This document shows, one piece after another, positions 12,255 through 23,639 of a DNA stretch of 64,000 nt (position 1 is the first letter of the stretch; every line of letters begins with the position of its first letter). The stretch is from positions 6,047,503 through 6,111,502 of the forward strand of contig NC_062229.1 in NCBI RefSeq assembly GCF_902686445.1, written 5' to 3'. The notes beneath the pieces are model-generated. The model saw only the letters and a program-made list of their open reading frames with translations. It did no database searches and was not told the DNA's origin. The position numbers and the translations under genes are program-made. Source of the DNA: Sciurus carolinensis (taxonomy: Eukaryota > Chordata > Mammalia > Rodentia > Sciuridae).

Positions 12255-12650
12255 GCAGAGTCTTAATCTATCCTGTGCTGCTTAACACAATAGTGCATCA
12301 GGGAATTCATAAAGAAGAGGAAGGTCTTGTCTCTCAGTTCTGGAGGCTGTTGTCACTTTCAAGGCCACAGGAGGTATCTGGCTAAGGGTCCTGTCTCTGC
12401 TTCAGAGCTGGTGCCTTCAATGCCCATCCTCCAGAAGGCACGCATGCTGCCCTCATGTGGAAGCACAGCAGATGAAGGGAAGCCACCCCTGAAAGCCTTT
12501 TGATGGCATCTCATTAATCCATTGACGAGGGCAGAGTTCTCATGGCCTAAGCACCTCCTAAAGGACCCCACCTCTCAAAACTGCTTCAGTGACATCTGCA
12601 TTTCAACATGACCTTTGAAAGGACAAACAAAGCAGAGCACAGAGAATCAC
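12255..12650 (-). mobile_element. MaLR (MLT1-like) solo LTR
   Basis: The plus sequence contains the reverse of typical mammalian-apparent LTR segments: CAGTTCTGGAGGCTG near 12338, CATTAATCCATTGACGAGGGC near 12510, and CCCCACCTCTC followed by TTCAACATGA near 12610. It is old and has no coding capacity. The subfamily is uncertain. Confidence 0.6.
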
Positions 12651-13533
12651 CAAATGACTAATCAACACCTAATAAGCCCAGCAGTGTTGTCATGGAATGA
12701 GTTACAGGCCCACCCAGAGCGACATTGATCAGTTTCCCCTCCTCCAAGACTCTTTTCCTAAGTATGCAGCCTTCACCCGTTTGTCACTTAAGTTAATGTC
12801 CCATGTGAGAGAATCACACATAATTCAATTCATAAAAGACATGTCATCTCTTTGACTCAATGAAAGGGTTATTATCAACTGACTTAGGGAAGGACACTCA
12901 GGTTTCTGTGTCTGGGAACCACATTAGATTTGACACTTGTATCTGCTGCAATCCCCTGGTGATCTTGGAAGAGCTAGTCCTATAAGATCCACATTATGGC
13001 AGACTGATGACACTCTGCTCCCTATTCAGGTACACACCCTCACTGGGGTTCATATATTGAGGTTCTCATGTGGCAAGTTCTCAGGGTTTTCACCAATCAC
13101 CAGTCAGTTCTCTGTAGTATAAACTTTCTGTAGTATTTCACCACATTAGAATCAGGCTTATTTTTATTGGAAACTTAAGGGTCCTCACTGATGAAGTTCA
13201 AATATCTTAACATCATCTCTACTGCTGAGAAAATCTAATTAAATGAGTATATTAGATTATAACAATACTTCAGAAGAATTTCCTTCACTAGTGACTGGTC
13301 CTGATCATTATTAAATTGTGTACAAAACGTAACTCCTATTCTGAACTCTAGGCCTATCCTGGGGTGCAATGGGTGAGACCCAGACATGCGGTGAGGCAGA
13401 AGGCAGTCTCCAGATATGACAACGGCCTCCTTTGCCTCCTTCTGACCTGCCCACCTTCTACTGCTTTCTCTCCTCGAGACTGATCCATAAAAAATTCCTG
13501 AGACTCTCCAAAATGTATAGCAGTTCCTCCACC
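12651..13533. other. Intergenic, nothing recognised
   Basis: No convincing gene, exon module or repeat. A 100-codon minus frame at 13235-13537 has no family resemblance. Confidence 0.45.
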
Positions 13534-13575
13534 TCAATAAAATAAAATAAAATAAAATAAAATAATAAAAATTTT
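13534..13575. repeat. (AAAAT)n simple repeat
   Basis: About seven AAAAT-type units with slight interruption at the end. It directly precedes an old L1 3' end. Confidence 0.9.
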
Positions 13576-14910
13576 AAAATGTACCACAAGCTAAGTGAAA
13601 TAAACCAGGCACAGAACGTAAGCATTGCACTATCTTATTATGTTTGAAATCTAAAGCAGCCAAGGGGGAGCACAAGGGTGCTGGTGAAATCTTGGGCAGG
13701 GCAGTGGATGGAAGAAGGAGAGAAACCGATGAAAGGGTACAAAGCTTCAGTTACACAGGAAGAATAATTTCTCTTGACCTACTGCACCTCACAAGTGACT
13801 AACTATGAGGTTTTAAACATTGTCACCACAAGGAAATAATGTTTATGAAGTGATGAATATGTAAATTAGCCTAAGATGTCCATTGAATAATATACACATG
13901 CATTAAAACATGACATTGGACCCTAAAAATACACGATTTTGTCAATTTTTCATTTTTTAAAAATAAAGTTTAAAACATAAAAAATATACCAATGACCTAA
14001 ATAGACATTTCTAAAAAAATATATACAAATCAACAACTCTATGAAAAAATATTCCATTTCACTAATCATCAGGGAAACCCAAATAAAAATGCAATATGAT
14101 ATAATCTTACCTCAGAAGAGCTATTATTAAAAAGACAAAAACTAACAAATGCTGGTGAGGATGCAGAGAAAGGGGAACTCCTACACATTGTTGGTGGAGC
14201 TGTAAACTACTCCTCCCATGATAGAATGCAGTGTGGATCTTCCTTAAATATCTGTACTTAGAACATCCATAGGGTTTGGCAATCCCACGACTGGTTGTAT
14301 ATCCAAAAGTGATTTTATCAGTACACACAAGAGCCCTCACAGTTCCTGTATATTGTAGGACTCTTCACAGTAGCCAAGACAGGAAGTCAAACGAGGTGCC
14401 AGTCAGTGAGTGAATGGATAAAGTAAGTGGAATACAGAATGGAGTACTATTCAGACATTGAAGAGTGAAATTCCGTCATTACAGCACCATGAATGTAACC
14501 AGAAGATATTCGGTGAAAAGAAGTCATGCACAGAAGGACAAATATCACACATTCTCACCTACATGTGGGTGCTAATGCTGATCTCATAAGAGGAGAGAGC
14601 AGTGCATGCTTGCCAGAGCTTCTGAAGATGTGGGAGTGAGGGGAGTGTTAACAGGGATAGAGGTACAGTGGGATGTGAGAAATGACCTCTGAAGTTCTGT
14701 AGCAAAGTCGAATAACTATGGTTGACAACAAGTGATAGATATTTCAAAATGAGAAGATTCTGAATGTTCTGACGAAAAGAAATGGTGAATATCTGAAAAC
14801 AAAAGGTTTCAGTTGGTTGACATACCAGCTGACCTGATATGATTATGCCTTTTATACATGGATGAAAATATCACACCGAAGTCCATAAAAAGGTGCAAGT
14901 GCTATTTGTC
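13576..14910 (+). mobile_element. Two old LINE-1 3'-end fragments in tandem
   Basis: The first (about 13576-13985) resembles an ancient L1 3' UTR, ending in an A-rich stretch. The second (about 13985-14910) starts with a block of the ORF2 C-terminal region and again runs through a 3' UTR-like segment. Both are much more diverged from the window's younger L1s than those are from each other. No coding frame survives. They belong to the 3.6 kb present only in the second duplicate. Confidence 0.6.
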
Positions 14911-15102
14911 AAGAAAAATTATATGTAAATAAATATTGATGTCTATTTAAATCACTAAAGCTGGGACACCTAGTTCAACCTCTGACTCTATGATCTTAAC
15001 GTTTGAGAAAAATTTGAAGTCTGAAGAGTTAAGCATTCTGTCTCACCAGGATTCCAGTCACTTTGCCTCACTCTAAAACCCAAATCCAAAGAAAATGGCA
15101 CA

Positions 15103-16037
15103 TCACAGCAGAGAACCTATCCTACCACAGAGTTTCCTTAAGGCCTCCCTCGTGTCCCTGTTCCTCAGGTTGTAGATAAAGGGGTTCAGCATTTGAGGGA
15201 CAACAGAGTACATGACAGAAGTCACTGTAATCTTCCTGGGGACTCAGTCACTGCAGAACCAATATACACACTAAAAACTGTCCCACAGAACAAGGAGACA
15301 ACAGAAGTATAGGATCCAAGGGGGAAAAGGTTTCTTTATAACTTCCTACCACTGATGGGATTTTAAAAACAGAGGAGGTAATTTCAGTTTAAGAGCAAAC
15401 TATTCCAGACAGAGCAATTCCACCAAGTAGGACAACTGCAACATATATCAGGATGGTATTGATGAGGGTGTCAGAGCAGGCCAGCTTGATGACCTCAGCG
15501 AGTTCACAGAAGAAGTGGGGGATCTCCAGGACTGTGCAGGAGGACAGGTGCAGCACCTTCAGACTGTGCAGCACAGCACTCACAGTACTAATGACCAGGG
15601 AAAACAACATCAGATGAACACAGAGGTGCGCATTCAGATGACTGTATAGCTCAGAGGGTGACAAATGGCCACATAGCAGTCACAGGCCATTGTTGCAAGA
15701 CAACAGTTTTCCAAGTCAGAGAATTCCAAAACAAAGCAGGCCTTTGAGAGTATCATTCTGAGTAGGTGATATGCTGATCCTGTGCTTCAGTGTTCACGAA
15801 CATCTTTGGAATCGTGGTTTTCTTAAAGAGATACCAGCCAAGGACAAATTGGGGGGTGTGGGTGGGATTCAGAAAAGATGGCCAGGATGATGAGCAGGTT
15901 CCCCAGGATGGTGACCAGGTACATGGACAGGAACAGGCTGACAGTGAGGGGCTGCAGTGCTGGGTCCTCTGACAACCCCAGGAGGTGGAATTGGGAAACA
16001 GCTGTTTTGGTTTCTGACTCCCATATTGGTGATGAAT
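15103..16037 (-). pseudogene. Olfactory receptor family 7-like pseudogene
   Basis: A remnant of a seven-transmembrane odorant receptor spanning the whole coding exon, from an ATG at 16024-16022 to a TGA at 15105-15103. The N-terminus is out of frame from about codon 7 because of an extra A after the glycosylation-type NQ. The TM1 region ([16 protein letters not shown]) is well preserved. Tens of bases between TM1 and TM3 are lost or scrambled near 15800-15850. The TM4-TM5 region reads openly from 15664 to 15389, and the TM6-TM7 region has further shifts. The DRY motif reads DCY. An acceptor AG is at 16039-16038, and the likely 5' exon is at 18800-19027. Its 3' flank (14920-15100) matches that of the pseudogene at 3867. 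Confidence 0.9.
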
Positions 16038-16069
16038 CTGATGGAAATATTGAGCGAATTAAAATGCTT

Positions 16070-16225
16070 GTACCAGCTTCAGAAACATCTGGGAGCATGT
16101 TAAAAGCCTAGGTTTTGAAACCCAATCAGACTTATTCCTCATGAACCCTGAGACTAAGGACTAGCTGCTGCACTTTAATAAGCTCTCTGGTAGTTTGGAT
16201 ACATGCTGACTTTTGAGAATAGGTA
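16070..16225 (-). repeat. MER5-like DNA transposon remnant upstream of OR exon
   Basis: Read on the minus strand it runs from an ATTCTCAAAAGTCAGCATG-type start to a CATGCTCCCAGATGTT-type end, resembling MER5. It holds the same position and relative orientation as the copies beside the receptors at 7405 and 48628. Confidence 0.5.
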
Positions 16226-18440
16226 CGTTCAGTGCAGAACTTTCTCAAAAAGGCAAATAGATATTCAAATATTTTCCTTTTCTACTTTTCCCTCCATGCC
16301 CCTTCCCTCACTCCTCTTCCCTCTACTCCCTTTAATGAAACAAATGTTTTCTGACATCAACTCCTTTATGTATTGTGTTAAGAACTAAGAATTAAAGCAT
16401 AAGACATGACTTTTCGATCAGGATTATTCTTTGCCTTAAACAAAAAGATGAGAATAAAGTTATGAAATTTATCTTCTAACATAATGGTTCCCAAACTTTA
16501 CCTTTCCTTTGGAATCTCTGAGGGTTATGTCAAATTGCAGGTGTGTTAGTTCTTACAATCCTCCCCATTTACCCACAAGGAAACTCAAGGTGAGATTTCA
16601 TCATGAATGTAAAATAAACAGTGAGTTCTTCACAAACACTGATATACTCACAGATGAGTTGATTTTCTTGACCAATCTGTTAATGCCCTGGAGAGCACAG
16701 AAATAACATTACTAAATGGTCACTTAGATCTCATCATTTACCTTTGTGATTTTAATATTTCCTTTCTGACCAAAACCTCTAGTCTTTCACTGTATTGCAA
16801 AGGTATGTCCACCACTACCCATGAAATAACTTACAGCAAGTAGACGGAAGTGAGCAAAGATTAGCAAAAGCCGCCTCTACACAGAAAACTCTTAGGACTT
16901 TCCCACAGGAACGTAAGTCACCTCCTTTAGCAATTAATGCTAGGAGAAGCTGAGCAACTGTATCTATGAGACTCTGTCACAACCTAAGAGAGTTCTTCCC
17001 ATGAGGTAATAGGTGGCATATCATTTTTTTTTCTAAAAGGCAGCTAAATAAGAGAAAGTGATAAGCAAAATTTTCTAAGCAAAGAGATAAAACTAAAAGC
17101 CATATGCTGGTATTCAGAAAAAGGATTACAAGACAACGTACCTTTATAAGAGACTTAGAAAATAATCAGAGTCCTACTAGAAGGGTCCCTTAGAGTGGAG
17201 GTCTCTGTCTTCAGGAGAGACTGAAGCAGCTGGCTGTGGAAGCACTCACCATTAGGTGTGACATTGGCTCATCCACTCCGAGTGTGATCTGAGCCTGATC
17301 ACGGGTCTGTGTGTGGGAGGTGAAGTCTCCAGCAGAGCAAGGAGCCTGGATGAACTAACCTTACCTGGCTTGAGTATGCTGGGCAACATTTGTACAGCAT
17401 CACACTGAGCACCTCCAACATATAAAATCCTATTTAATACTATTTCAGTGAAGCTGGAAGAAAAACTCTGGAGATGTTTCATGATGAGATAGGAATAGGA
17501 CAAAAGCATCCAGCACAGTGCTCACCACAGGGGACCCTCATACTGACTTTTCCTATGGGATTCTGTTTTTTTGTTTGTTTGTTTGTTTGTTTGTTTTCTG
17601 TCATGTATGGTTGCATGTGGCACTACTCATTCCTCAAAAAGAAGTAAGATGTTGGGGAGGTTGAGGGAAGAGGAAAGAAGAACATCCCCAGTATGACAAA
17701 TGAAAATATCAGGAAATATGCAATATATTCTGGAAATGCTGGTCATGGAGAATAATGAGAAGAAATTATCAATGATACCAGTAACACTCAAAGAGAATAT
17801 ATGATGAAAGACACAGCACAGAAATTGAAATGGATTAAGTAGTAAGTGACGTAGGTATATGAATCATGCTGGATCTCACCTCCAAAGCATTAACTGTAAC
17901 AGGATAACAATGACTATCAGAGGATGACATTCACTGTAACCCATTGCTTTGCCTCTGCTCTGCCACTAAGGCTACTTTTTAAATGCATGTTTTGTTTTCT
18001 TTTCCTCTTCTACCTCTCCCCCTCCCTATCCTCATAGGAAGCAGGGCTACCTTTTTCCCATCCTAAACCCAATTATCTTTCCTTGAGCACACACCCACCA
18101 CAGGAACCAAGTAATTCAGACTTCAGGGATGGCACCAGAAGAAATCAGAAATGACTATCTCCTTGTTCATGTATATCTAAAAAGAACAAATAAAATAAAA
18201 TTTAAGAAAGAAAAGACTATCTCCCAAATTAACAAGTGAATTACAAACCCCTGACAGGGAGCACCTAGAATGTAGCCCTTGAATACCTTCTTTTAACATC
18301 CTCTGTGTTCTCTGATGGGCAGAAACATCGTCTCTGGAACAGGAGCACACTGTTTTTCCTTTGCTAGCAAAGCAATGAAACATCTTCTTTTTTCCCAAAC
18401 CCTTGTCCTTGTTATTGGATAGCACTGGGGACAAGGATAA
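16226..18440. other. Predicted intron and flank, mostly unrecognised
   Basis: This lies between the pseudogene coding exon and its proposed 5' exon at 18800. Apart from a TTTG repeat (17563-17597), I see no gene or repeat I can name. Short frames (17252-17509, 18177-18434) have no family resemblance. Confidence 0.45.
17563..17597. repeat. (TTTG)n simple repeat
   Basis: About eight tetranucleotide units. Confidence 0.9.
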
Positions 18441-18445
18441 GCTTT

Positions 18446-18533
18446 GATAACATAACTAAGGGACATTGTGGTATGATAGTGTCAAAATGAACCTCACTAT
18501 TATGTATACCTGTAACACACCAACAAAAACATT
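18446..18533 (+). repeat. Stand-alone copy of the ~75-bp SINE tail
   Basis: It resembles the sequences at about 4640-4712 and 6225-6302 (TATGTATACCTGTAACACACC near 18500), but no SINE body precedes it. Confidence 0.5.
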
Positions 18534-18537
18534 TTAA

Positions 18538-18778
18538 AATTATTTTTTATTCTTTTATTTTTTCAGACTGGACTGCCTTTTGATTCATTGTACACAAATG
18601 GGGTACATCATTTTGTTTCTAAGTTTGTGCATTATATAGATTCATACCACTCATGTAATCATACATGTACATAGGGTAATGATATCTGTCTCATTCCACC
18701 ATTTTTCCTACCCGCCTCCCTCACATTTCCTTCTACATAATCTAAAGTTCCTCCATTCTTCTCTCACTCCCTAAAAAG
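18538..18778 (-). mobile_element. LINE-1 3'-end fragment
   Basis: The reverse complement matches the final 3' UTR of the L1s in this window, with the poly-A appearing as T-rich sequence at 18540-18570. It lies within 25 bp of the donor side of the OR 5'-exon module F4. Confidence 0.75.
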
Positions 18779-18799
18779 CAACAGTGTTCAGTGGTTCAC

Positions 18800-19027
18800 C
18801 TTGGACATTGAAGATGGTAGCTGTGCCCACAGTAAATGCAGACAGTCTCACCCACTCAACAGGTCCTGGTCAGGAAGGCTCATCTCTAGGAGAAGCTCAG
18901 GGGCTTCTTCCTGGCTGGGAAGGGCTTTTGAGAGAGGTGGTCATAGACTGACTCCTAATCTCTCTATCCCTGACACTCAATATCCAGAACTCCCATTTAG
19001 ACCAGATGTTTTACTATCATTCTGATC
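18800..19027 (-). promoter_or_regulatory. OR 5'-exon/promoter module F4 with splice donor
   Basis: Read on the minus strand from a GATC at 19027 to CCAAG, then GTGAAC, with GT at 18799-18798. The middle is similar to the plus-strand modules at 46338-46568, 28372-28595 and 56517-56743. The EBF-like palindrome is degraded here. It lies about 2.75 kb upstream of the acceptor of the pseudogene at 15103-16037. It is the last minus-strand module before the cluster changes orientation. Confidence 0.5.
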
Positions 19028-20643
19028 CACAAAGTGGACATCCTTAAACTACTGACATCCAGAAAACTGAAAGGTATTGTAGGTGTGAAAATATGTCACG
19101 CACATGTGGATGTAAACACTATAATTAATATTAACTAATAGAGGGCAGAGATGCAAATGCTCCCCAGTGTCTTTTCATGTAGGATCAATGTCGACTGATC
19201 CTTCAGATTGCTTTTTGTATTTTCCACAGGACATTTGAATCCATGTGATTGATGCTGACTGCCAAATATATATATACAGGACCATGACTCCCTGGTTAAA
19301 ATCCTATTGACAATTTTTGTAATATCGTCACAATTGTTTCAATAATTTTCTTCACAAAAGGAAACTATAAGCAAAACTAACCAACATGATTTTGGCACCA
19401 TTATGAAAACATGAATCACCAGGACAGAAGTAGACCCCAAATGGATCAGCAAGCTTTCCTTTATTCCAGAGTGAAGTGAATCAGTCAGGCACTGGGTAGG
19501 GGTGGGGGATGGGGGACTCATTTTCCAGGGAGGAAATTGGCCACTGGTCACAGAGGGAGTCTGAGCTTTATAGGTCACAATGTGGGTGAATTAATCATTG
19601 GAGACTGGAGCAGAATGTGTTGGGTTGGGCAGTCAGGAAGGAAGTTATAAGAAGTCTGAAACTTACTGTTATTGGAAGGGACAGAGCTCAGAACTTGGTG
19701 TTCATGCTTATCTTTTCTCCAGGATTCATTGTTTCCCAGAGTTTTGCCATTTGCTCTTCTCTTTCCAGGACACATGGGCAATGGGAAAGGTAAAGTTCAG
19801 GACCCAGGGTTTTGGCATCCACCTCCTCCCTTCAGGACCCACTGTGGTCAGAAAGATATGAATGTTTGCTTTTGGTGGAGATGCTGGGGATGAACCTGGA
19901 AAGAGTTGAAAGTTTGCATTTTTCCCACATGACCCATTGTTACTGGGAAAGGATCTACTGGGAGAGGTTTAATGATTGCCTTCCTCTTCCCACTTCCTCC
20001 AGGTTGGAAGTCTTGGGCATTGTCTTTCCCTGTCCTTGGGGTTGCCATTTTTCCATATCCTTCAGAAACTGTGAGTTGAAACTATATCTTTATTGTCATT
20101 GGAGAAAGGTGTTAATTCAATTACAGAATCACCCAAAAGTAGACCCATTCAGATGTATCCCTGCAAGCAACACAATTAGACACTTCTGCCATCACCTAAG
20201 TCATATTAGTGTTCATTTTAAACACTGTTGTGTTCAAGGACTTTGATCTTTTCACATGCTTATCAACATGTGTTGCACCAGATAATTTCATTCTATAAGG
20301 GTTTAAAATTTTCAAGATAGATTATTGGAAGATTATTGCAGGGTGGCATGGAAATTTCTTCCTTCACCATTTTAACCCCATTCACTTTTAAAGGAGAAAC
20401 AGTAGATAACATCTAGAAGTCACCAGTGGAATTAGAAAACAATCTAACTTTGCAGGAACCACAAAGATTATAGAAACATAAAAGACAATATGATCCTGGT
20501 AACCACAACAAAAATGCAAACTTGAAAAAGTGCATGAGTTGAAGCCCAGCGACTCCAGGATTTATCTCCACAAGCAAGAGAGCACTTCCTCTTTCCAGGA
20601 GAAGAGGACTCAGTGTCTTCAGAGATTAGTTGCTGCAGAGACA
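19028..20643. other. Unclassified; possible degraded LTR on minus strand at about 19400-20060
   Basis: No gene is recognised. At 19455-19465 the minus strand reads AATAAAGGAAAG, a poly-A-signal-like segment, and the following 600 bp is less A/T-rich than its surroundings. This could be an old LTR, but I cannot match a family. The 144-codon plus frame at 19812-20246 has no recognisable domain and overlaps other open frames, so I do not call it. The retroviral 5' LTR starts at 20644. Confidence 0.3.
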
Positions 20644-21212
20644 TGTTTAAGTAACCCTAAGATGGCGGCTGGCATTGGGCCAAGAGGTGGTGCATAATTA
20701 GTGTTAACATGGCGTGATCTACTTTTGCCTGATTAGTTAATGTCTCCTCTGTGCTAATGGTCAACAGACGTTCTTCATTCTTTTTTGATTGGTACCATGG
20801 GGCATGCTTCAATTGTGCTAATCCTAAGCTGATTGGCTGCCTTAGGTATATAAGACATTCTCTTCACAAAGGCGGGGGTAGCAGATTGCAGGCTGCAGGC
20901 TGCAGGCCGCAGGTCGTACGCCATACGCCGCACCCCAAGTAGCGACCTACCTTTAAGAAGCAGTACACCTTTGATGAGCATAGCCTCTCTGAAAGCGTAG
21001 CACCTCTAAAATTAAGCAAAGCCTCTCTTCCTCTAAGCAAAGCCTCTCTTCTTCTCAAAGCCTTTCTTCCTCTAAGCAAAACCTCTCTTCCTCTATAAAC
21101 TAGTGAATAAGCAAGCAAGCAAGGAAGCAGTCCAGATAAAGATAATAGAAGTAGTTCATTCCCAGTCCACCTCAGATAAATTCCCACGGGATTGTTGCTC
21201 TGGGCAGCAACA
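20644..21212 (+). repeat. 5' LTR of the class II ERV
   Basis: It starts TGTT and ends AACA (569 bp), giving the usual TG...CA inverted ends. A TATA box (TATATAAG) is at about 20847. Downstream are two tandem repeat patches: a GCAGGCT-type repeat at 20884-20912, and three to four units of about 21 bp resembling AAGCAAAGCCTCTCTTCC at 21013-21093. No clear AATAAA was seen, although AATAAG occurs near 21106. There is no matching 3' LTR in the window. Confidence 0.85.
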
Positions 21213-21214
21213 AA

Positions 21215-21232
21215 TGGTGGCCCATACGGGGA
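21215..21232 (+). other. Retroviral primer binding site, tRNA-Ile-like
   Basis: Two bases after the LTR end comes TGGTGGCCCATACGGGGA. It fits the complement of the 3' end of tRNA-Ile(AAU), whose acceptor end I recall as ending GGGCCACCA, with about one mismatch. It does not fit tRNA-Lys or tRNA-Phe primers, which are common in this retroviral class. The assignment is from memory. Confidence 0.65.
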
Positions 21233-21422
21233 AAGGGAAATCGACATGGTGGGGAAATTGAGGAACCTCACAGAAATAGGGCAAGGGAAAATTGCAAGTC
21301 CACCTCCGGGAATTGGCATGGCAGGTAAACTGAGGAACCTCGCAGAACAGGGCAAGGGAAAGTAGGAGCCTTGTGGAACTCTCTGGCCAGAGCGGTTTAA
21401 GGGTGAAGGATAGTAAGAAAAA

Positions 21423-22794
21423 ATGGGGTCAGAAATTTCAAAGACCCAAATGATTAAGGTTAAAAAAGATGTATTAAAAGGTAATGGCACGATGGTGAAG
21501 GAAACTGTTCAACAAAGAGAACAAAGTGAGGAAGAATTAAGTGGTAGTGACTTAGAAAGCAATTACTTAAACAATTTAGGAAAAACAAAGGAAAAAGATA
21601 AGGGAGAGACAAATCTTATTCAACCTTCTGCACCATCATGGGAGGATCCTCTGACTAAGGCTATTCAGGACCTTTCTAAGAACTTAGATGCCCTTGAATA
21701 CAAAGAACCTCAAAATTCATGGAACTTGCCCGTATTTGAGGATCAAAATAGACAGAAATACCATCAACCATTAAACTTTAAAACTATTAAAAACTTTAAA
21801 GAGGCAGTTATGACGTATGGACCTCAGACGCCATTTACCTTAAGTATGCTTGAGTCTTGGAGTAACTTAAATTTAACTCCTAATGATTGGAAAGAGTTGT
21901 GCAGAGCAGTGTTATCTGAAGGACAATATCTGATTTGGAGAGCTCAGAGGCAAGAAATATCTGTTGAAACTGCTCGCAGAAATGCAGCAGTGGGGTTTCC
22001 TGGTAGAAATGTTGATATGCTAACTGGAGAAGGCCAATACACTCCAATAGATATACAAAATCAGTATGATTCTGGAGTCTATTCCCAGGTATATATAGCA
22101 GCAACCAAGGCCTGGAAAACTATACAGGGAACCAGTGATCTCCAAGGCAGTCTGTCCAATGTTATACAGAGACCCAATGAACCATACGCAGAATTTGTGG
22201 ATCACCTCTTACAGACGGCAAGTAGAGTTTTTGAAGAGATAGAGACAGCTATGCCTTTGGTTATCCAGCTAGCCGATGAAAATGCTAACAAATTTTGCCA
22301 AGAGGCTATCAGGCCCTGGAAAATTAAAAGGGAACTTTCTATCTATATAAAACTTTGTAAAGATATCAATGAGGTAGTGATTACAGGAAACATAATTGCT
22401 GCAGCTATGAGAGGTGCTTTTCCTTTAAACACCTCTGGAGGGGCTTTCCCTAAAGCCTGCTTCCTATGTGGACAGCCTGGCCATATCAAAAGGCAATGCC
22501 CTAATAAAAGACAAGAGATGACTGTAGTAAAATCTGTTTCACCTCATGTCCCAGGTTTTTGCCCAAAGTGCAGAAAAGAAAGCCATTACTAATAAGTATA
22601 TATCACGCACAGATATTAAGGGGAATGCACTTCCTAGTAATTCAAAAAACGGGGCATGGGGCCCTTGGCCTCGGGGCCCACAAATGTACAGGGCTTTAGA
22701 AGGGAACAATATCAGATCACGAATTCAGATGATTCCTCGACACAATCCTTCCTACCCATTGACTCCCTTATCAGAGGAACAAAATGAAGTGTAG
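21423..22794 (+). pseudogene. ERV gag, frameshifted
   Basis: An open frame of 389 codons begins MGSEIS, which fits an N-myristoylation signal. It contains a major-homology-region-like stretch around residues 247-266. The first nucleocapsid zinc knuckle (C-x2-C-x4-H-x4-C) is at residues 346-359. The frame then breaks inside the second zinc knuckle at 22592. Its continuation is in another frame up to a TAG at 22792-22794, and a knuckle cysteine position also reads Tyr. Betaretroviral Gag proteins are usually longer (about 550 residues or more), so internal deletion is possible. Gag would assemble virions; here it is not expected to make a complete protein. Confidence 0.8.
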
Positions 22795-22838
22795 GATTGG
22801 ACCTCTGCTTCATCACCCGATAAGTATTAACACCTGAG

Positions 22839-23615
22839 ATGGGGATTCAGTTGATTCCTACTGGAATCCGAGGACACATCCCACCTGGCATTGTGGGGCT
22901 TCTCTTAGGGCAGAGTTCAACTACTACAGCAAGGCTTCAAGTACTCCCTGGAGTTATAGATTCTGATTTTCACGGGGAAATTAAAATAATGCTTAGTTCC
23001 CCTCATGGTATTATTGCTGTTAATCCTGGCGACAGAATCACTCAATTACTCCTCCTTCCTAGTTTTCATGAATCATTTAGATGTTTACCATAAGACTGAA
23101 ACAAAAGAGGCTTTGACTCCACCAGTACAGGACCTATGGTTTGCTGGGCTTAAGATTGTTCAAAGAGACCTATGTATAAACTCAAAGTACAGGGAATTGA
23201 ATTAGAAGGACTACTTGATATAGGGGCTGATACTTCCATTATCAATTCTCAACATTGGCCAAAACAGTGGCCTTTACAAAGGACATTGTGTTCTCTAAAA
23301 GGTCTTGGATATTCTAATAGCCCAGAACAGAGTGCAAAGAGTTTAAAATGGGAAGATGATGAAGGACATCAGGGAATGTTTCAGCCTTATGTTTTGTCCT
23401 GTTTGCCAGTTACCTTATGGGGAAGGGATGTATTACAGCAATTGGGAGTACGTCTTACCACTGAGCCTATAGGCTCAAGTGATGAAGGTTGGATGTTAAT
23501 GAAAAAACAAGGGTATATTCCAGGCAAAGGATTAGGCAAGAATTTACAAGGAAACCTTGAACACATTAAGGCCAGAAAAAATCAGGCTTGGGCAGGGTTA
23601 GGATATTTTCCTTAG
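22839..23615 (+). pseudogene. ERV dUTPase and aspartic protease with G-patch, broken
   Basis: The first part (22839-23093) shows dUTPase motifs: LLLGQSST (Gln where Arg is usual) and GVIDSDFHGEI. It ends at a TAA. The region 23095-23170 is out of frame. The second part (23172-23615) has the protease active-site stretch LLDIGADTS, in which the usual Thr after the catalytic Asp is Ile. It then has the WGRDVL segment and a glycine-rich G-patch (QGYIPGKGLGKN and following), ending in TAG. dUTPase-protease-G-patch order is characteristic of betaretrovirus-like elements. Stops and substitutions make activity unlikely. Confidence 0.8.
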
Positions 23616-23639
23616 AGGCCACTGAGATTAATATCTTGA

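Noticed and set aside
19812..20246. 144-codon plus-strand ORF
   Set aside because: No recognisable domain, overlapped by other open frames, and atypical for a gene in this setting.
20864..21490. 208-codon minus-strand ORF across the LTR
   Set aside because: Antisense to the LTR and gag start; its composition reflects LTR tandem repeats, not a protein family.
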